Positions 22,530-34,859 of a stretch of 64,000 bases of DNA are shown here, in pieces. The DNA comes from Typhlomys cinereus (taxonomy: Eukaryota; Chordata; Mammalia; Rodentia; Platacanthomyidae): contig JALPQD010000819.1 in assembly GCA_023101885.1 (NCBI GenBank), positions 462,300-526,299 of the forward strand, given 5' to 3'. A program made the position numbers and the translations under genes. Within the stretch, counting starts at the first letter, position 1; each line of letters starts with the position of its first letter. Under the pieces are notes generated by a model. The model saw only the letters and a list, made by a program, of their open reading frames with translations, searched no databases and had not been told where the DNA came from.

Positions 22530-24295
22530 ATCCTCTCTTCCGGTGTCTCTCTCTCTCGCTCTTCTCTCCCCGCCTCTCTTTCTTTCTCCTCCTCCCTCCC
22601 TATCTCCCTCCCCACTTTTCTCTGCCCACCTGTCACATCAGCTGGCGGATCCAGTTTAGAAATTCATTTCCTTTCCGGCTCCCAAGCCAACATGTGTGGC
22701 ACATACACTGGCCATTCTGAAGTCACATTGCCCCACGCCAACTCATCTCCCTTCCAGCCGTGACCTGTTCTGTCCCTCCTTGTCACTCTGCTGGGAGCAC
22801 TTACCATGAGAGCGAGAGTAGAGAGCGAGAAGAGAGAGGAGAGTGAGCGCTTATCCTCACTGTTCTAACCTAGTTCCTGCCTACACATTCTGGTCACTTT
22901 CTGTGTCACTTGCCTTCTAACACTCCAAGTTAACCTACTAGAGGTCAGGTTCACCTTCCTTGGGCAAATTTATGTCTATGAGCCTCAGTTTTTCTCCTCT
23001 ACTAAGGGAGATGACAAAAACCAGTTTTCCATCCTACATCATGCAAACCAAACCTATGGTTTGCTGGATGTGAAAGTTTCTAGCTGGTTTTATTGAAATG
23101 TCAATTCCTTACATATTCTATTGCTTTTACAATCCAAGAGCAGTACAGCCTCATAGCAGGGATTGGTCTCCCATCTTCACATCCAGCTTGTTAAGAAGTT
23201 TTTATTATTTATTCATTCATTCTTTTGGTGAGCACAGCCAATACTTTAAACATTAGTCTGATATTATTATGGTTGATAGTCATACTTTGTACAATAGCAG
23301 AATTTCATGAATGGTACTTTATGGTTGGTTAGCTGGGGGGAAGCTTACAGGATCACAATTTGTAGAATTTTTCCTCATTTACCATGATGATCATCTTCCT
23401 TCTGAGAAACTTGAAACATTTCAAAATGGTTAATTAGGCTTTCAACACCCACTTTGAAAATAGACGTTATTTAAAAGAGTTGATTTATGGATGAGTAACC
23501 TAACATAAAGCTTCCAGTTGCTGAAGTCCCAGGACACTTTTTGGAAGTTTGGTCCACCTCCCCCTACCTAGCCTCCATATTTTTTCTGATATCTAGCCCT
23601 GAGGAAGCTCCCAGTGATATTAAAGTACCAAGGAAAAACTAAAATCCAGAGAAGCTCAAACAATGTGCCACCTGGCTAATGAAGGTGCAGGGGACAAACA
23701 TGCAAGTTGAGGCTGCATAAAACCCACGGGCTGTGCCCATGGAAAAGAATCTTCCTGTTGTAGTCAGAGTGGCCAGTGCCATCTTTGCTCCCTGATGATT
23801 TCACGCAACAGCAGAAACATCAGAAGGAGACAGTGTGTATGTCTGCAGGCAGCTCTTGAATCAACCTGCTTTGTGGTCTCTTCAAGAGCTTCATGGAGAG
23901 TGAGGCGCAGACAGGTCACTGGAGTCCAGATGCTCTCGGGATTCCTGGAATGAGCCACTACTCTGCTTGCCCACAAATTCAATTTTCACCATTCCCTCTA
24001 GAGAAAGACTAAGCCACAGGGACTGCCATACTATGACACGAACAAAAAGCATACAACCATTTTCATTCTGTTCTTTTGCTCTCAAAATCCAAAATTGCCA
24101 TGAAAACATACCGAAAAAATTACGAAATGAACTGGACTTATCCCAAAGTCTCAGGTTCTTAACTTTCAAGAAATGAATCATCTCGGCTGCCTCAATTGCA
24201 TTAAAGATCCCACTCCCCTGCTCTTCATTGCCAAAAGACCCTTCTTTGCCCATATGCTACCCACCTTGGATCCTTTTCCTGTTGTCCCCAACCCG
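22530..24295. other. Intergenic DNA right of the CpG island, no gene recognised
   Basis: CT-rich at 22530-22620, otherwise unremarkable AT-rich sequence with short frames only. It was scanned for TIA1 3' exons on the minus strand and none was found. Confidence 0.5.
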
Positions 24296-24304
24296 AATAG
24301 AAGC

Positions 24305-24592
24305 CCCAAGCTTCGGCTGCAGAGATGGCTCAGGGGTTACGCCTCTGCCTTGCAAGCGGAATAAGGTCCTGAGTTCAGATCCCATGTATAGACGCCAGGC
24401 GGGAACGGGGGCGGGGCCTGGCCTCCTGCTTCTGGTCCTGTGTAGGGCGGAGCCTGTGATGTGAATCCGGGGCAGACAGCGAGGGAGAAGGATGGTGGAG
24501 GCTTCGTCCATAGTGGTTCGGAATCGTCTCGGGTTCTACACACACGCACAATTGAATAAATAATCTAATAATATAATATAAAAGAATTAAAA
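24305..24592 (+). repeat. IDL-Geo SINE, young subfamily
   Basis: CpG-rich full dimer (GAGATGGCTCAGGGGTTACG, ATAGACGCCAGGCGGGAAC, GTAGGGCGGAGCCTGTGAT) ending in CACACGCACAATTGAATAAA. Imperfect flanking AGAAGCCCCAAGCTT / AGAAGCCCAACGCTT. Confidence 0.88.
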
Positions 24593-24599
24593 AAAAAGA

Positions 24600-26138
24600 A
24601 GCCCAACGCTTCATTAGCCAGTTGCAAACAGATCCAGACCTTGGGCCACAGCTTAAGGCACCCTTTCTTTTCCCAAAGTTGGACCTTTGTTTCACATTTC
24701 ATTTGACTTTCCAGGGCCATCTTATGAGAGCCTTATAACATTCTCTACTAAAGATATAATAGCTCTCTCTCTTTAAAATATGATGGGGACCAAACAGGCC
24801 AGAGAATGGCTGGATTAGGGGTTACGATACATGCGACATGTTCTAGAAACATCAGAATATATCTGTATCATGATTTTTCTTTTAAGTATTTATAGATTTA
24901 TTTGGTGGGCAGTCAGAGACCAATTTTTTTAGAAGTCACTTTTTCCTCCCACCATGTGTGCTTCTGCGGGATTGAACTCAAGTCACCAGGTTTGCAAGCA
25001 AAGTGCTGAGGACATATTTACCAGGCCCCGCACCCTCAAGGTTTTAAAGATTACTTTGTATTTGCATCACCTTTCTGATAAGTTGATGGCTCTGCCTAAT
25101 TCAGATCACATTGACTCCAACAGGAAATTCTACAGGAAAGACTTCTAACAGCAGGACATTCCAAAGAGGAGAGAATTCTGATGCCTTTCTGATACTTTGA
25201 TTAGGAGCCCTAGGATTGGGGGAAAGTGGTTTCTTTTGGTGCAAATCTCAGTACCATTAAGTTTTCTTGGCTTCTAGCCACTAAATTGAAAGTTTATAGA
25301 TTGAGAGAGTCTTGCCAGTCAAATACCAGTCTCGCTACTGCTCCGTGAGTAGATGAGGGAGGACAAGTGATATTTAATCTTGGCTTACTAAAGATGCCCA
25401 GTCTTGATCTGGGTGAGGTAACAATATTTATTCCAGGCAATCATACGGAATGCTATTGGCCCAAGGCTAATGCTCTCTGCCTAAAATTCCTGGCCCAAGT
25501 TCTCTAAAGTTACCCATCCTGAATGCTACTTGATAGCGAACCTGCTGCATACCCCAGGGACTTAGTCCCATGTTCCGAATGCAACACCTTTTCCTAAGAG
25601 CAGTTTGCTCTGGCAAAACTTTAGTGTTGCTTGCATAAACAAGTAGGTTTTCTCATTCTTGAGATCTTCCTTATTGAGATACTTGTGTTCTGGGAATTCT
25701 AAACAGGATGTGGGACCAGCCAGGGAAAATTTGGCAGCTTGGCAAACTGGAGTTAGGATTTAGGAGGGTCAATTGATGACCCCTCCTCCTGCTGCTACTG
25801 TTGCTAACCCACAGAGGCGCAAGCCTATAACCTTTAGTCCTTCAGTATCTCTCCATCACACCAGCTTTCCACAGTTCACCATTTCTGTCGGGTGGCTCTA
25901 GAAGTCTGGGAGCAGGTACGAAATGAAAACAATCCAACACAGCATTTGTACTAAACTTCAGAATACTTGGGGACTGAGGAGCATAGAATTTGACGGACAA
26001 GTAAGATCTCATACTGGAACAAAGAGAAAGAGGTGAAACTACAGGCGGGAAAACATCCCTTGCAAAGGTAAAGAAATCGGTGAACCATTTTGGGAAACAA
26101 ATGCCTTGCACCCATCCCTGGCATTCTTAAACTCCTGG
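24600..26138. other. AT-rich DNA left of duplication copy 2, no gene recognised
   Basis: A B-type SINE remnant in minus orientation may lie at 24890-25030 (GGGATTGAACTCAAGTCACC). The rest is unassigned. No TIA1 exon seen. Confidence 0.45.
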
Positions 26139-26149
26139 GTTCTTTCTTC

Positions 26150-26595
26150 TTGCGCTCTATTTCCCTTTCATGGTGGAGATGTTGATAGGACAAATCCCGT
26201 GCAAGTCTTATGGAAATATACATAGCTGCAGTGAATTCACGGGGAGAACAGCCCTGTCATGTCCAGAAGATAATGTCTGTCTGCATCCCTGCCAGCCTTC
26301 AGGATCTTACAATCTTACTGCCCTCTCTTCCTCAATGTTCTGACCCTTTGGATGAGAGTAGTGGTTTAGATGTCCTGTTTGAGGGCTCAGCAGTCCTCAG
26401 TCATTCTTTTCTGCATGTTGGCCAGTTGTGATTTTTCTGTAGTAAACACCTTCCATGAGAAGGAAGCTTGTTGGTAGAGTGCTGAATGCTCCTGCAATCT
26501 ATGGGTATTAATGACAGATGTTTGCAAGACAGTTTGCTATAGTGTCTTTATAGCTACACCATAATAGTTTGTACTCACCTAGGGCCTCCTAAGTC
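26150..26595 (-). repeat. L1 3' UTR fragment, minus orientation (copy 2)
   Basis: Counterpart of 9800-10245. This copy keeps a few bases missing from copy 1 (GATAGGACAAAT versus GATGGACAAAT). Confidence 0.75.
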
Positions 26596-27499
26596 TTCTT
26601 TCATAGGTTCTAGTTTTAGTTTGCAGTACTAGAAATGTGATCCCTGCTGAAAAGTGGACCTTAAATCCATTAAAAAAATTGTTGGTTGTTCCTTTGATTT
26701 TCATGCCTCTCTTACGCTGATGGTTACCTCTTGCCAGGGAACCACTCGGCATTTTACATGGCATCTTAGGATCACAGAGCCTTCTCTCTGTTTCTTTATA
26801 GAGGTTTCTTGATGTGTCATGTACTTATTACTGATGAGGTCAGTAGTGTTTGAAAACTCTCCTCTGCTGAATCTTCTAAAGTCATTCTGTAGTCTCTGTA
26901 ACTTGTTTCTTATGAGACAGGAAAAAAAATGGTATTTCTGGTAATAGTTCGCTGAAGGAAGCTTCCAGTTTTTTTTATTTACTTTAATTATTGATTACAC
27001 GAGCATATTTAAAGATCCATTCACAGAACATCTCCCAAATAACTTCCATGTGCCAAGGATGTGCTTAATCCTTTACATGCAAGATTAATGTGATATAGTC
27101 CATATGTCAATGCTCAAGTCTAGTGGGAGATGTAGAAATATAGAGGGAAATTAAAATGTACTAAATGAGGCACTACAGAGTCAGGAGCTAAAATGCACGT
27201 GAGTACAAATGGTAGGGCCACAGACTGGGGCAGGTTCCATTTTTAAAGTTTTATTTTTTTAATATTTATTTGAGAGAAGGGGGAGAAAGGAAGAAGAGGG
27301 AAAGAAAAGATGGGGGGAGAGAGAGAGAGAGAGAATATACATGAGAATATCTGCATGTGTGGAGACTAGAGAACAACTTTTGAACCATTTTCTCCTTCCA
27401 ACCCCTGGGCACCAGAGATTGAACTCAGGTTCCCAGGTTTATATGCAGGCATTTTTACCTGCTGAGCCATTTTACCAGCTCCAAAATTACTTTTTTTTT

Positions 27500-27721
27500 C
27501 TATGTGTGTAGGTGTGTGTGGGTATTTAGAAGTGGGCACTGTGCGTGCCCATGGAAGATCAAGGGTAACTTCAGGAATCATCCTTGATTGCTCTACCTCC
27601 TTATTGCCTTGCTCTGGGGTTTCTCAGGCTCATCCTTACAGGGTCAAACATCCAGGCTACAGCCATATCTGTGTGGCATTTAAAAAAATTTTTTTATTAT
27701 TTATTCAATCGTGCATGTATA

Positions 27722-27777
<56 letters not shown>

Positions 27778-28054
27778 ACCACGGATGAATTCGGGAACCA
27801 CCATGGACGCCTCCACCTCTTCCTTCTTTACTCTGCCCCGGGATTCACAGGCTCCGCTCTACCAGGAACAGAAACGCAGGCTTCCCCTGCTTCTGCCTGG
27901 TACGTGGGGTCTAGGATCCGAACTCAGGACCTTCTGCCTGCAAGGCAGAGGCTTAACCCCTGAGCCACCTCTCCAGCCCCGTGCGTGGCATTTTTTAAAT
28001 TAAATTCTTTTAAAAATTTGTGTGTGTATGTGTATGTGTGTGTGCGTGTTGTGG

Positions 28055-28085
<31 letters not shown>

Positions 28086-28334
28086 TGTGGTGTGTATCAG
28101 AGGGCACTGTGTGTCCCTGTGGAGGACCAAGGGTAACTTTAGAATTACCCTGGATTGCTTCTATCTCCTTGTTTCCTTTGGGATTTCCCAGGCTCTATCC
28201 ACCAGGGTGGGAAGTCCAAGCCATAGTGGTTACCACACGGCGTTTTTTACGTGGGGTGGGACCTGGGATCTGAACTCAGGACCTTCTGCTTTCAAGGCAA
28301 AGGCTTAACCACTGAGCCATCTCTCCAGCCCCCC
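27500..28334 (-). repeat. Cluster of three IDL-Geo units in copy 2
   Basis: Counterpart of 11157-11986: Geo fragment (27500-27668), nested young dimer (27676-27980) with about 27 GT, and old dimer (28018-28334). Confidence 0.87.
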
Positions 28335-29384
28335 AAAGTGACTTTTAAGATAGATTTTTTTTTTGGGGGGGGGAATGGTTTGGGATTTTTCAGATTAGGA
28401 ATGGAATCTAAGAAAGGACAAATATATAAAGACTGGGGATCTTGAGAAGACACGGTGTGGCTTACAGTAGTGGGAATGTCAGCATGTTAGGATCACTGTA
28501 GATAACAGGTATGCTGTGTTTTAAAAATACACAGGGTTGAACTTCATAGAGCACTTACCTAGCATTTACTTGGCCTGGGTTTCATTCTCCAGCACTTACA
28601 AATACAGAACTAGGTAATTGTTCAAAGTTAAAAAACACTTCCTTTACAAGCAGAAAGAGTGGAGTCCAGCTCCCCAGATTGCACTTAAAATGCTTTTATA
28701 GATTGCCTATTGATCCAGGCAGAAATCTAGTCCAGGGGTTGAACCACTGTTCTTGTAAGGACAAAACCTTGCTGGGGTGGGACTGTGTGAAAAGTGAGTT
28801 GGAGGTGGATCTACCCCCAAGGGTCCCCACCAGAATACAATATGCATCAGCAGCCTGAGAAGTAAGATCATTCAGAGGGTTCCGATCCTAGTAACCTGTC
28901 AGAATGGGGCTCTCTGAGGTCTTGTGGCCCAGTTTCTACCACCACTGTCTAGGAGGTGAATGTAGAGTATAGGATTATTCTTAAGACTGTTATTATCTTC
29001 ATATTTGACGTCTGCTCTTCAGCCATACTTAAGACATGTTAATCTGCTATTCTTGCCTAATTTTTCCCTTTTGGAATGTCTGACCTATTGCCATCTTTAC
29101 CAATATGGTTTGAAAATTTAATTTGATTTCTTGGGTTCATTAGTAAAGAAATTTGCCTCAAGATGAATCATGGCTGTGTCTTACCCATGTCTGATTTAGA
29201 GGAAACTCTGAACTGTGGACTTTTGAGCTGATGTTGGAATAAGGTAAAACTTCTGCACTATTTGGATGGAATGAATATCTTTCACATTGTGAGAAGTTTG
29301 TGTTAGGGGAGCAAAGAAAGCATGCTATGATTTTATCATACCCTGCAAATAGTTTATATCTTAGTAATGTTTGAAGGTGCGGCT

Positions 29385-29675
29385 TTGAGAGGTAATTAGA
29401 ATTAGTTGCAATCATAAAGGTAGGAGCTGCGTGATGGCATTAGTGTCCTTGTTAGATATAGAAACTCAAGCAAATAGCTTGCTCGGTTTGTCTTGTGATG
29501 CCCTTTACCACATTATGATGCAGCAAGAAGGTCTTTGCAGTTAGTGAGCAGATGCTGCTGCCATGATTTTGGGCTTCTCAGCCTCCAGAAGTGAATGGAA
29601 ATAAACTTTTATTCTTTGAAAATTACTCAGTTTGTGCATTCAGTTTGTAGTAACAGAAATGGACTAAGATAGGTC
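29385..29675 (+). repeat. MaLR-type LTR in copy 2
   Basis: Counterpart of 13060-13335 with the same landmarks, including the AATAAACTTTTATTC signal. Confidence 0.8.
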
Positions 29676-29989
29676 AATGGGCAAAAATGAAATTTGTTGT
29701 AATATTTGGACTTTGGTCTGAATGTTTCTTGAAAAAGAAACTCAAAGTAATTTAGGCTTTAAGTCTGACCTTTTAAGAATTTTTTCTGAGTTAGTTATTG
29801 TAACATTGTTCTCTCACCAGTGGATTGATATTTTTTATTTAATAGGCAGTCATATTCTGCATGTGGCTACAATTGTATCTACTCTTTACCTCCAGTAGAA
29901 AGAAAATGTTATAAATGAGGCTTTATGATTTTTTTCCTCAGAACTAACCATTAATATTACTTGAAAGTTCTACTTTAGATCTATATTTC

Positions 29990-30605
29990 TTTTTTTTTAA
30001 TTTTTTTTATTTTATTTATCAATGTGCATGTGTGCATATGATTGTGCGCGCATGTGTGTGTGTGTGGTGTGTGGTGTCTGTATGTGTAGAACCAGGGACG
30101 AATTCGGGAACCACATGGACGCCTCCACCTCCTTCTGCCCGGGATTCACAGGCTCCGCGCCTACAGGACCAGAAGCGCAGGCCGCCCCCGCTTCCGCCTG
30201 GCGTCTATACGTGGGATCTGGATCCGAACTCAGGACCTTCCGCCTGCAAGGCAGAGGCTTAACCCCTGAGCCACCTCTCAGCCCCTAGATCTATATTTCT
30301 ACCTTTAAGTTTTCCATTTTTCTTTTTTTTTTTTTTTTTGCATATGCGACTATGGAGGTGTGAGTGTGTGTAGAAGACATTTGTATATGTGTGCTTGTGG
30401 AAGCCCAAAGATGACTCCCAGAATCAACCTGAATCATTCTACCTCTTTAATGCTTTGTTGTGAAGTTTCCTGGGGCTCTGCTCTCTGGGACCAGAATTGC
30501 AGGCCACCACCATTTTTTCCTGGCGTTTTCATGTGGGATCTGGGATGTGAACTCAGGTTCTTTTGCTTTTGGGGCAAAGACTTAATCCCTGACCCATCTC
30601 TCCAG
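29990..30605 (-). repeat. Two adjacent IDL-Geo dimers in copy 2 (young then old)
   Basis: Counterpart of 13651-14277. The young dimer is 29990-30286, the old 30330-30605. The target-site duplications of copy 1 are recognisable. Confidence 0.9.
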
Positions 30606-31104
30606 TCCCAGATTTTCCATTTTTCTAAGTTAGAAACTCAGTTCATTAATTTCGTACTATTTTTCATTTATTTTCCTCTTTTTGAATGATTGGAATGGGT
30701 GCATTTCCTGTGTATTTTGCTTTGGCAGCTATTTTAGTTTTGTTTCAGCAGTATGCTAAATATTCTGAAGTCATATTCTGAAGTACTTTAGCCTGAATTA
30801 GCCTTTATTTGAAAAAGTCAGCTAACATGTATTAAGCATTGCCTGGTGTGAGACCCTGAAGTAAGTGCTTCCTTTAGGTTATTCAATTTTCATCTCAGCA
30901 CTACTTACTAGTGTGATCCTCATTTTGCTCTTAAGGAACATTAGATTCAAAATTTATGCTCATGCTCTCATGTCTGTTGTGCTGCTTAACAGGTCAGTAT
31001 GGAAAAGATCCATATGGTCAGGCAAGTTTCAGTCCATTTAGATTGTGTAAAGTTCAAACTCAATGCTCTACAGGTACTACCTTATGCACACTTCTTATAC
31101 CTTT

Positions 31105-31858
31105 TGTCATGGTTTGACATGTGAGTTGTTATCACAGGCTCATGTGTTTGAATCATCAGTTGTTTGGGAAAGTCATAGACCCTTTAGGAGGTGGAGCTTT
31201 GCTGGAGGAAGGCAGTCACAGGGGTGAACCTTGAGATTGATTAGACCCACTCTGCTTCAGTTAGTTAGTTTGCTCTGGAGTCGTCGCATTTTGAGCTTGG
31301 ACACCTTAATCCCCCCTCCTGTTCCCATTACCATCCTTCTTCCCTTCCAGTCTCCCTTCTGTTTTCTTGTCTTTTTGCATGAATGGCCTACTGGATTTCA
31401 TTTGAGCTGCCTTTGATGGCATGTGGTAGAGCACTTGCTGGAGCATGAATTATGTATCAGTGAGTGTACTGTTGAGGAAAACATCTTCTCCCCCATCAAC
31501 ATTAACCTTCACCGGTCCCTCATGGGAAGTATGGAGCCTCTTGAGGTTTTTTGCCCTTTCATGGTAAAATGTTGATAGAATAAATCCAATGTAGGTCTTA
31601 TGAAAATATGCATAGCTGCAATGAATTCGTGGATGCAATAGCCCTGTCATGTCCAGGAGATAATGTCTGACTGTACCCCTGCCACCCTTCAGGCTCTTAC
31701 AATCTTACAGCTCCCTGATGTTTCCTGAACCTTGGGGTCTTCCATCCCTTATTTTTTTAATATTTTTCCAGTCACATTTTTCTTTAACAAGCATTTCCAT
31801 TGCAGAAGGAAGCTTCTAGGTTGAATGTTGAGTGCTTCTCCAATCTATGGGTATAATG
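31105..31858. repeat. MT/ORR1-like LTR fragment (+) then L1 3' UTR fragment (-) in copy 2
   Basis: Counterparts of 14775-15000 and 15110-15529. Homology to copy 1 ends at 31858, after CTATGGGTATAATGA. Confidence 0.75.
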
Positions 31859-32286
31859 AACAAAGATACTGCTTCCTCGGACAGTGTTTATAACCACTCG
31901 CCTGGCAGGGCCTGCGCCAGCGCCAACCATCCGCATTGCTACTTGCCATGTGAGAGCTTATCCCACTCAACTGAAAACCAAAGCAGAACAGCGGGAACAA
32001 AGGCTCGAAAGGTGGCACATCCCTAAATTAATTCATCATTTCTCAGATGAATTTAGGGTCCCCCTTTTGAGAACTTGACATTTTTAGAAACATTAAATCA
32101 CTGAAGAAAAATACTAGGTACACACTTTAAATTATTCATATCATATTAAGATTGATTGGAAACTATAAGATGTGAAAACAAAACTTTAGAAAGTCAGAAA
32201 GTAAAAAAGTGGGCCGGCGCTCATCCCCTGCGAGCCGCGGCCTGGAGTCGGCCAGGGAGACCCTGTCCGTTCCCCAGAGACGCTCT

Positions 32287-32824
32287 GCACAATGACCAGA
32301 GCGAGGCGCCCTGCACAATGACCAGAGCGAGGCGCCCTGCACAATGACCAGAGCGAGGCGCCCTGCACAATGACCAGAGCGAGGCGCCCTGCACAATGAC
32401 CAGAGCGAGGCGCCCTGCACAATGACCACAGCGAGGCGCCCTGCACAATGACCACAGCGAGGCGCCCTGCACAATGACCAGAGCGAGGCGCCCTGCACAA
32501 TGACCAGAGCGAGGCGCCCTGCACAATGACCAGAGCGAGGCGCCCTGCACAATGACCAGAGCGAGGCGCCCTGCACAATGACCAGAGCGAGGCGCCCTGC
32601 ACAATGACCAGAGCGAGGCGCCCTGCACAATGACCAGAGCGAGGCGCCCTGCACAATGACCAGAGCGAGGCGCCCTGCACAATGACCAGAGCGAGGCGCC
32701 CTGCACAATGACCACAGCGAGGCGCCCTGCACAATGACCAGAGCGAGGCGCCCTGCACAATGACCAGAGCGAGGCGCTCTGCACAATAACCAGAGCGAGG
32801 CGCCCTGCACAATGACCAGAGCGC
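32287..32824. repeat. 26-bp minisatellite, about 20 units
   Basis: Unit GCACAATGACCAGAGCGAGG plus CGCCCT, very homogeneous. Three units carry ACCACAG instead of ACCAGAG (near 32425, 32451 and 32711). Because 26 is not a multiple of 3 and the unit lacks stops on the minus strand, all three minus frames stay open (up to 263 codons). These are not genes. Confidence 0.98.
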
Positions 32825-33366
32825 TGCTACTCGAGGCTGAGCAGAACCAGCCGCCACAGCTCAGAGCGCAGGACGCAGAGGCTTTGCAGCAATATGCTGC
32901 TGTTAGCCAGCTGTGCCACCATGCCTGCTCGGGACACGTGAACAAAACCGGCACTTTTACACAAAAACCCAGATCAGAAAGCCATGCAATGTCATCTTAA
33001 TTAAAGTGTACGCAAGCATATTTTTGGCCAATTTAGAAGTGATTTATTAAGTGTACTCGAAATGGCAAAGATCTGTTGGTGTATAGAGAAAACTAATGGA
33101 AGTCATTTCTCAACATATAAAAATATTAAATTTTCTACATAATATGCATGCATTTAATTACCTATCCTCCTTTACAAAAACTTGCTAGATGACCCTGAAT
33201 CAAGAAACAGAAAGCATTTAAGTCGTGTACGTCAGAGGAAGTGACGTTTTCTACCCGACATGTGAACAGCCCATTGCTTCTTGCTCTCTACGAACCAACC
33301 GATAAGCTACAGTCTGCAGGAGAACCTTCGGCAAGCACCAAGCATCTCCTGAGAGGCCCGGAGCAA

Positions 33367-33527
33367 CAAGGCCCGCAGCAGGAAAATATTCTCATCAGCA
33401 AGCCCCGCAGCAGGAAAATATTCTCATCAACAAGCCCCGCAGCAGGAAAATATTCTCATCAACAAGCCCCGCAGCAGGAAAATATTCTCATCAACAAGCC
33501 CCGCAGCAGGAAAATATTCTCATCAAC
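33367..33527. repeat. 32-bp minisatellite, 5 units
   Basis: Unit CAAGCCCCGCAGCAGGAAAA plus TATTCTCATCAA, five nearly identical copies. The first has GGCCCG and CAGC variants. Confidence 0.97.
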
Positions 33528-34384
33528 GGCCATTCGGGTCTTTCAAATTTAAGAGAAATTAAATTTCTTTACAGGCTGAATCTCAAGCATTCATTACCTC
33601 GATGAAAGGCCTTATTACCAAGGGGGGGATTGTACAGCAGTGACTGTGGGACCACAAGAAAATCCACAGACTAAGAATCTATGTCAACATGGGTCAACAA
33701 AAAGGAATTACTAACTTAAAAATACAAAGTTGCAAAACACCTAATATTGAAAAGTCATGTAACTTTAATCAATTGTTAAACAATCTTTGTATAATTTCAA
33801 GCTAAATTCTCATTGTCAGAGAAGGCATTTTGATCTAATAAAAAAACCCATCAACACTCCTCCAGAGCTCAGAGTGGTCAGTTAAAGCTTCAGTGAATGG
33901 CAGCCTCCGTTTCCTGGCTTACTTTCTGTCCCCCACCCCCGCTCAGAAAGAGCAGCAAACAGTACTTTTGTCTCCTGGTTCCTGAGGCTCTGAGGCTAGG
34001 GTGAAATTCACAGGTTTTCTACTCCAGAATGCAAACACAAAATTCTTCTTTCAGGAATTGACAAAGCCCTCGAGAAGCCAAAGGCTAAGGTCCCTCAAGT
34101 CCAGGTGCTGAACACAAACTAACCATAAAAAGTCCTACAACAGAGTAAGAGGAAAGCGGAGAAATGACAACCTAACTTACTCGCTCAGCCAGTTTCCACG
34201 AAGGAAAGAGACGACCTTGCCCGCTCTGGAAGGTGGTCCTCTACGTGGGACGACTGCCAACCTTCCAGCTGCCTCACCATTCCTGCTGCTGTTTGTTCAA
34301 ACCAAACCATAGCTAGATTTTCTCGTTACTACTCAACAAAGGAATCAGAAACTCTTCTTCTCAACTCAAAAATCCTCCTAAACT

Positions 34385-34418
34385 GGCGTCCATGGTGGTT
34401 CCCGAATTCGTCCGTGGT

Positions 34419-34463
<45 letters not shown>

Positions 34464-34520
34464 TCACGCGTGCACACACACGCATGCACAATTGAATAAA
34501 TAATAAATAAGAAAAAAATT
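34385..34520 (+). repeat. IDL-Geo 3' fragment, young subfamily
   Basis: GCGTCCATGGTGGTTCCCG, a (CA)n of about 20 units with CG interruptions, and CAATTGAATAAATAATAAAT end. 5'-truncated. Confidence 0.85.
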
Positions 34521-34859
34521 TTTAAAAAATCCTAAACTGCTGAGGGCACATTATTCGAATGCAGCTTTTCAAACCTTCAAAGTTAGTCTGTGTGAATCTT
34601 TACAAAATGCCTCAAATGTGCAATTAGTATCAAGGGCAGGAAAACAGTGCTCATTATATTAAAAGATACTATTGTTAATCACTAAAAGGGCTTGGAATTA
34701 AATACTACAAGGGGCCGAAGCAATCATATTTGTACTTTACATGCCCTGCGCAATGTCCAACACACTATTGACCTCACAAAGTTTAGCATCAGCTAAAGGC
34801 ACTAGGATCCTTGGCGGCAAGGGATTGACAGCCACAGTAGTGTTCCTATGCTTAAGGGG

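Larger units (their letters stand above)
26139..31858 (+). repeat. 5.7 kb duplicated block, copy 2
   Basis: Near-identical partner of 9786-15529. Both outer flanks differ from those of copy 1. The left flank is unique AT-rich DNA. The right flank switches at 31859 to a CpG-richer sequence that continues toward TIA1. See the findings for the case that this is one genomic segment assembled twice. Confidence 0.95.
31859..34370. other. CpG-richer segment of unknown identity between copy 2 and TIA1
   Basis: Base composition changes abruptly at 31859. Contains two minisatellites (listed separately) and no recognised gene. A plus-strand open stretch at 31884-32078 (64 codons, including KTKAEQREQRLERW) has protein-like composition but no splice signals I can defend. 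If collinear with TIA1 it would be intron 6. Confidence 0.5.

Noticed and set aside
26210..26431. Conserved-looking frame MEIYIAAVNSRGEQPCHVQ seen at three places
   Set aside because: Antisense translation of L1 3' UTR. The recurrence reflects the duplicated and inverted copies, not a gene family.
32287..32824. Possible CRISPR-like array of evenly spaced repeats
   Set aside because: Units are contiguous without unique spacers, and the genome is mammalian.
32163..32954. 263-codon and two overlapping minus-strand frames with a 26-residue repeat
   Set aside because: They are the three frames of a 26-bp minisatellite. Identical peptide periods in all frames and no promoter, splice or homology support.
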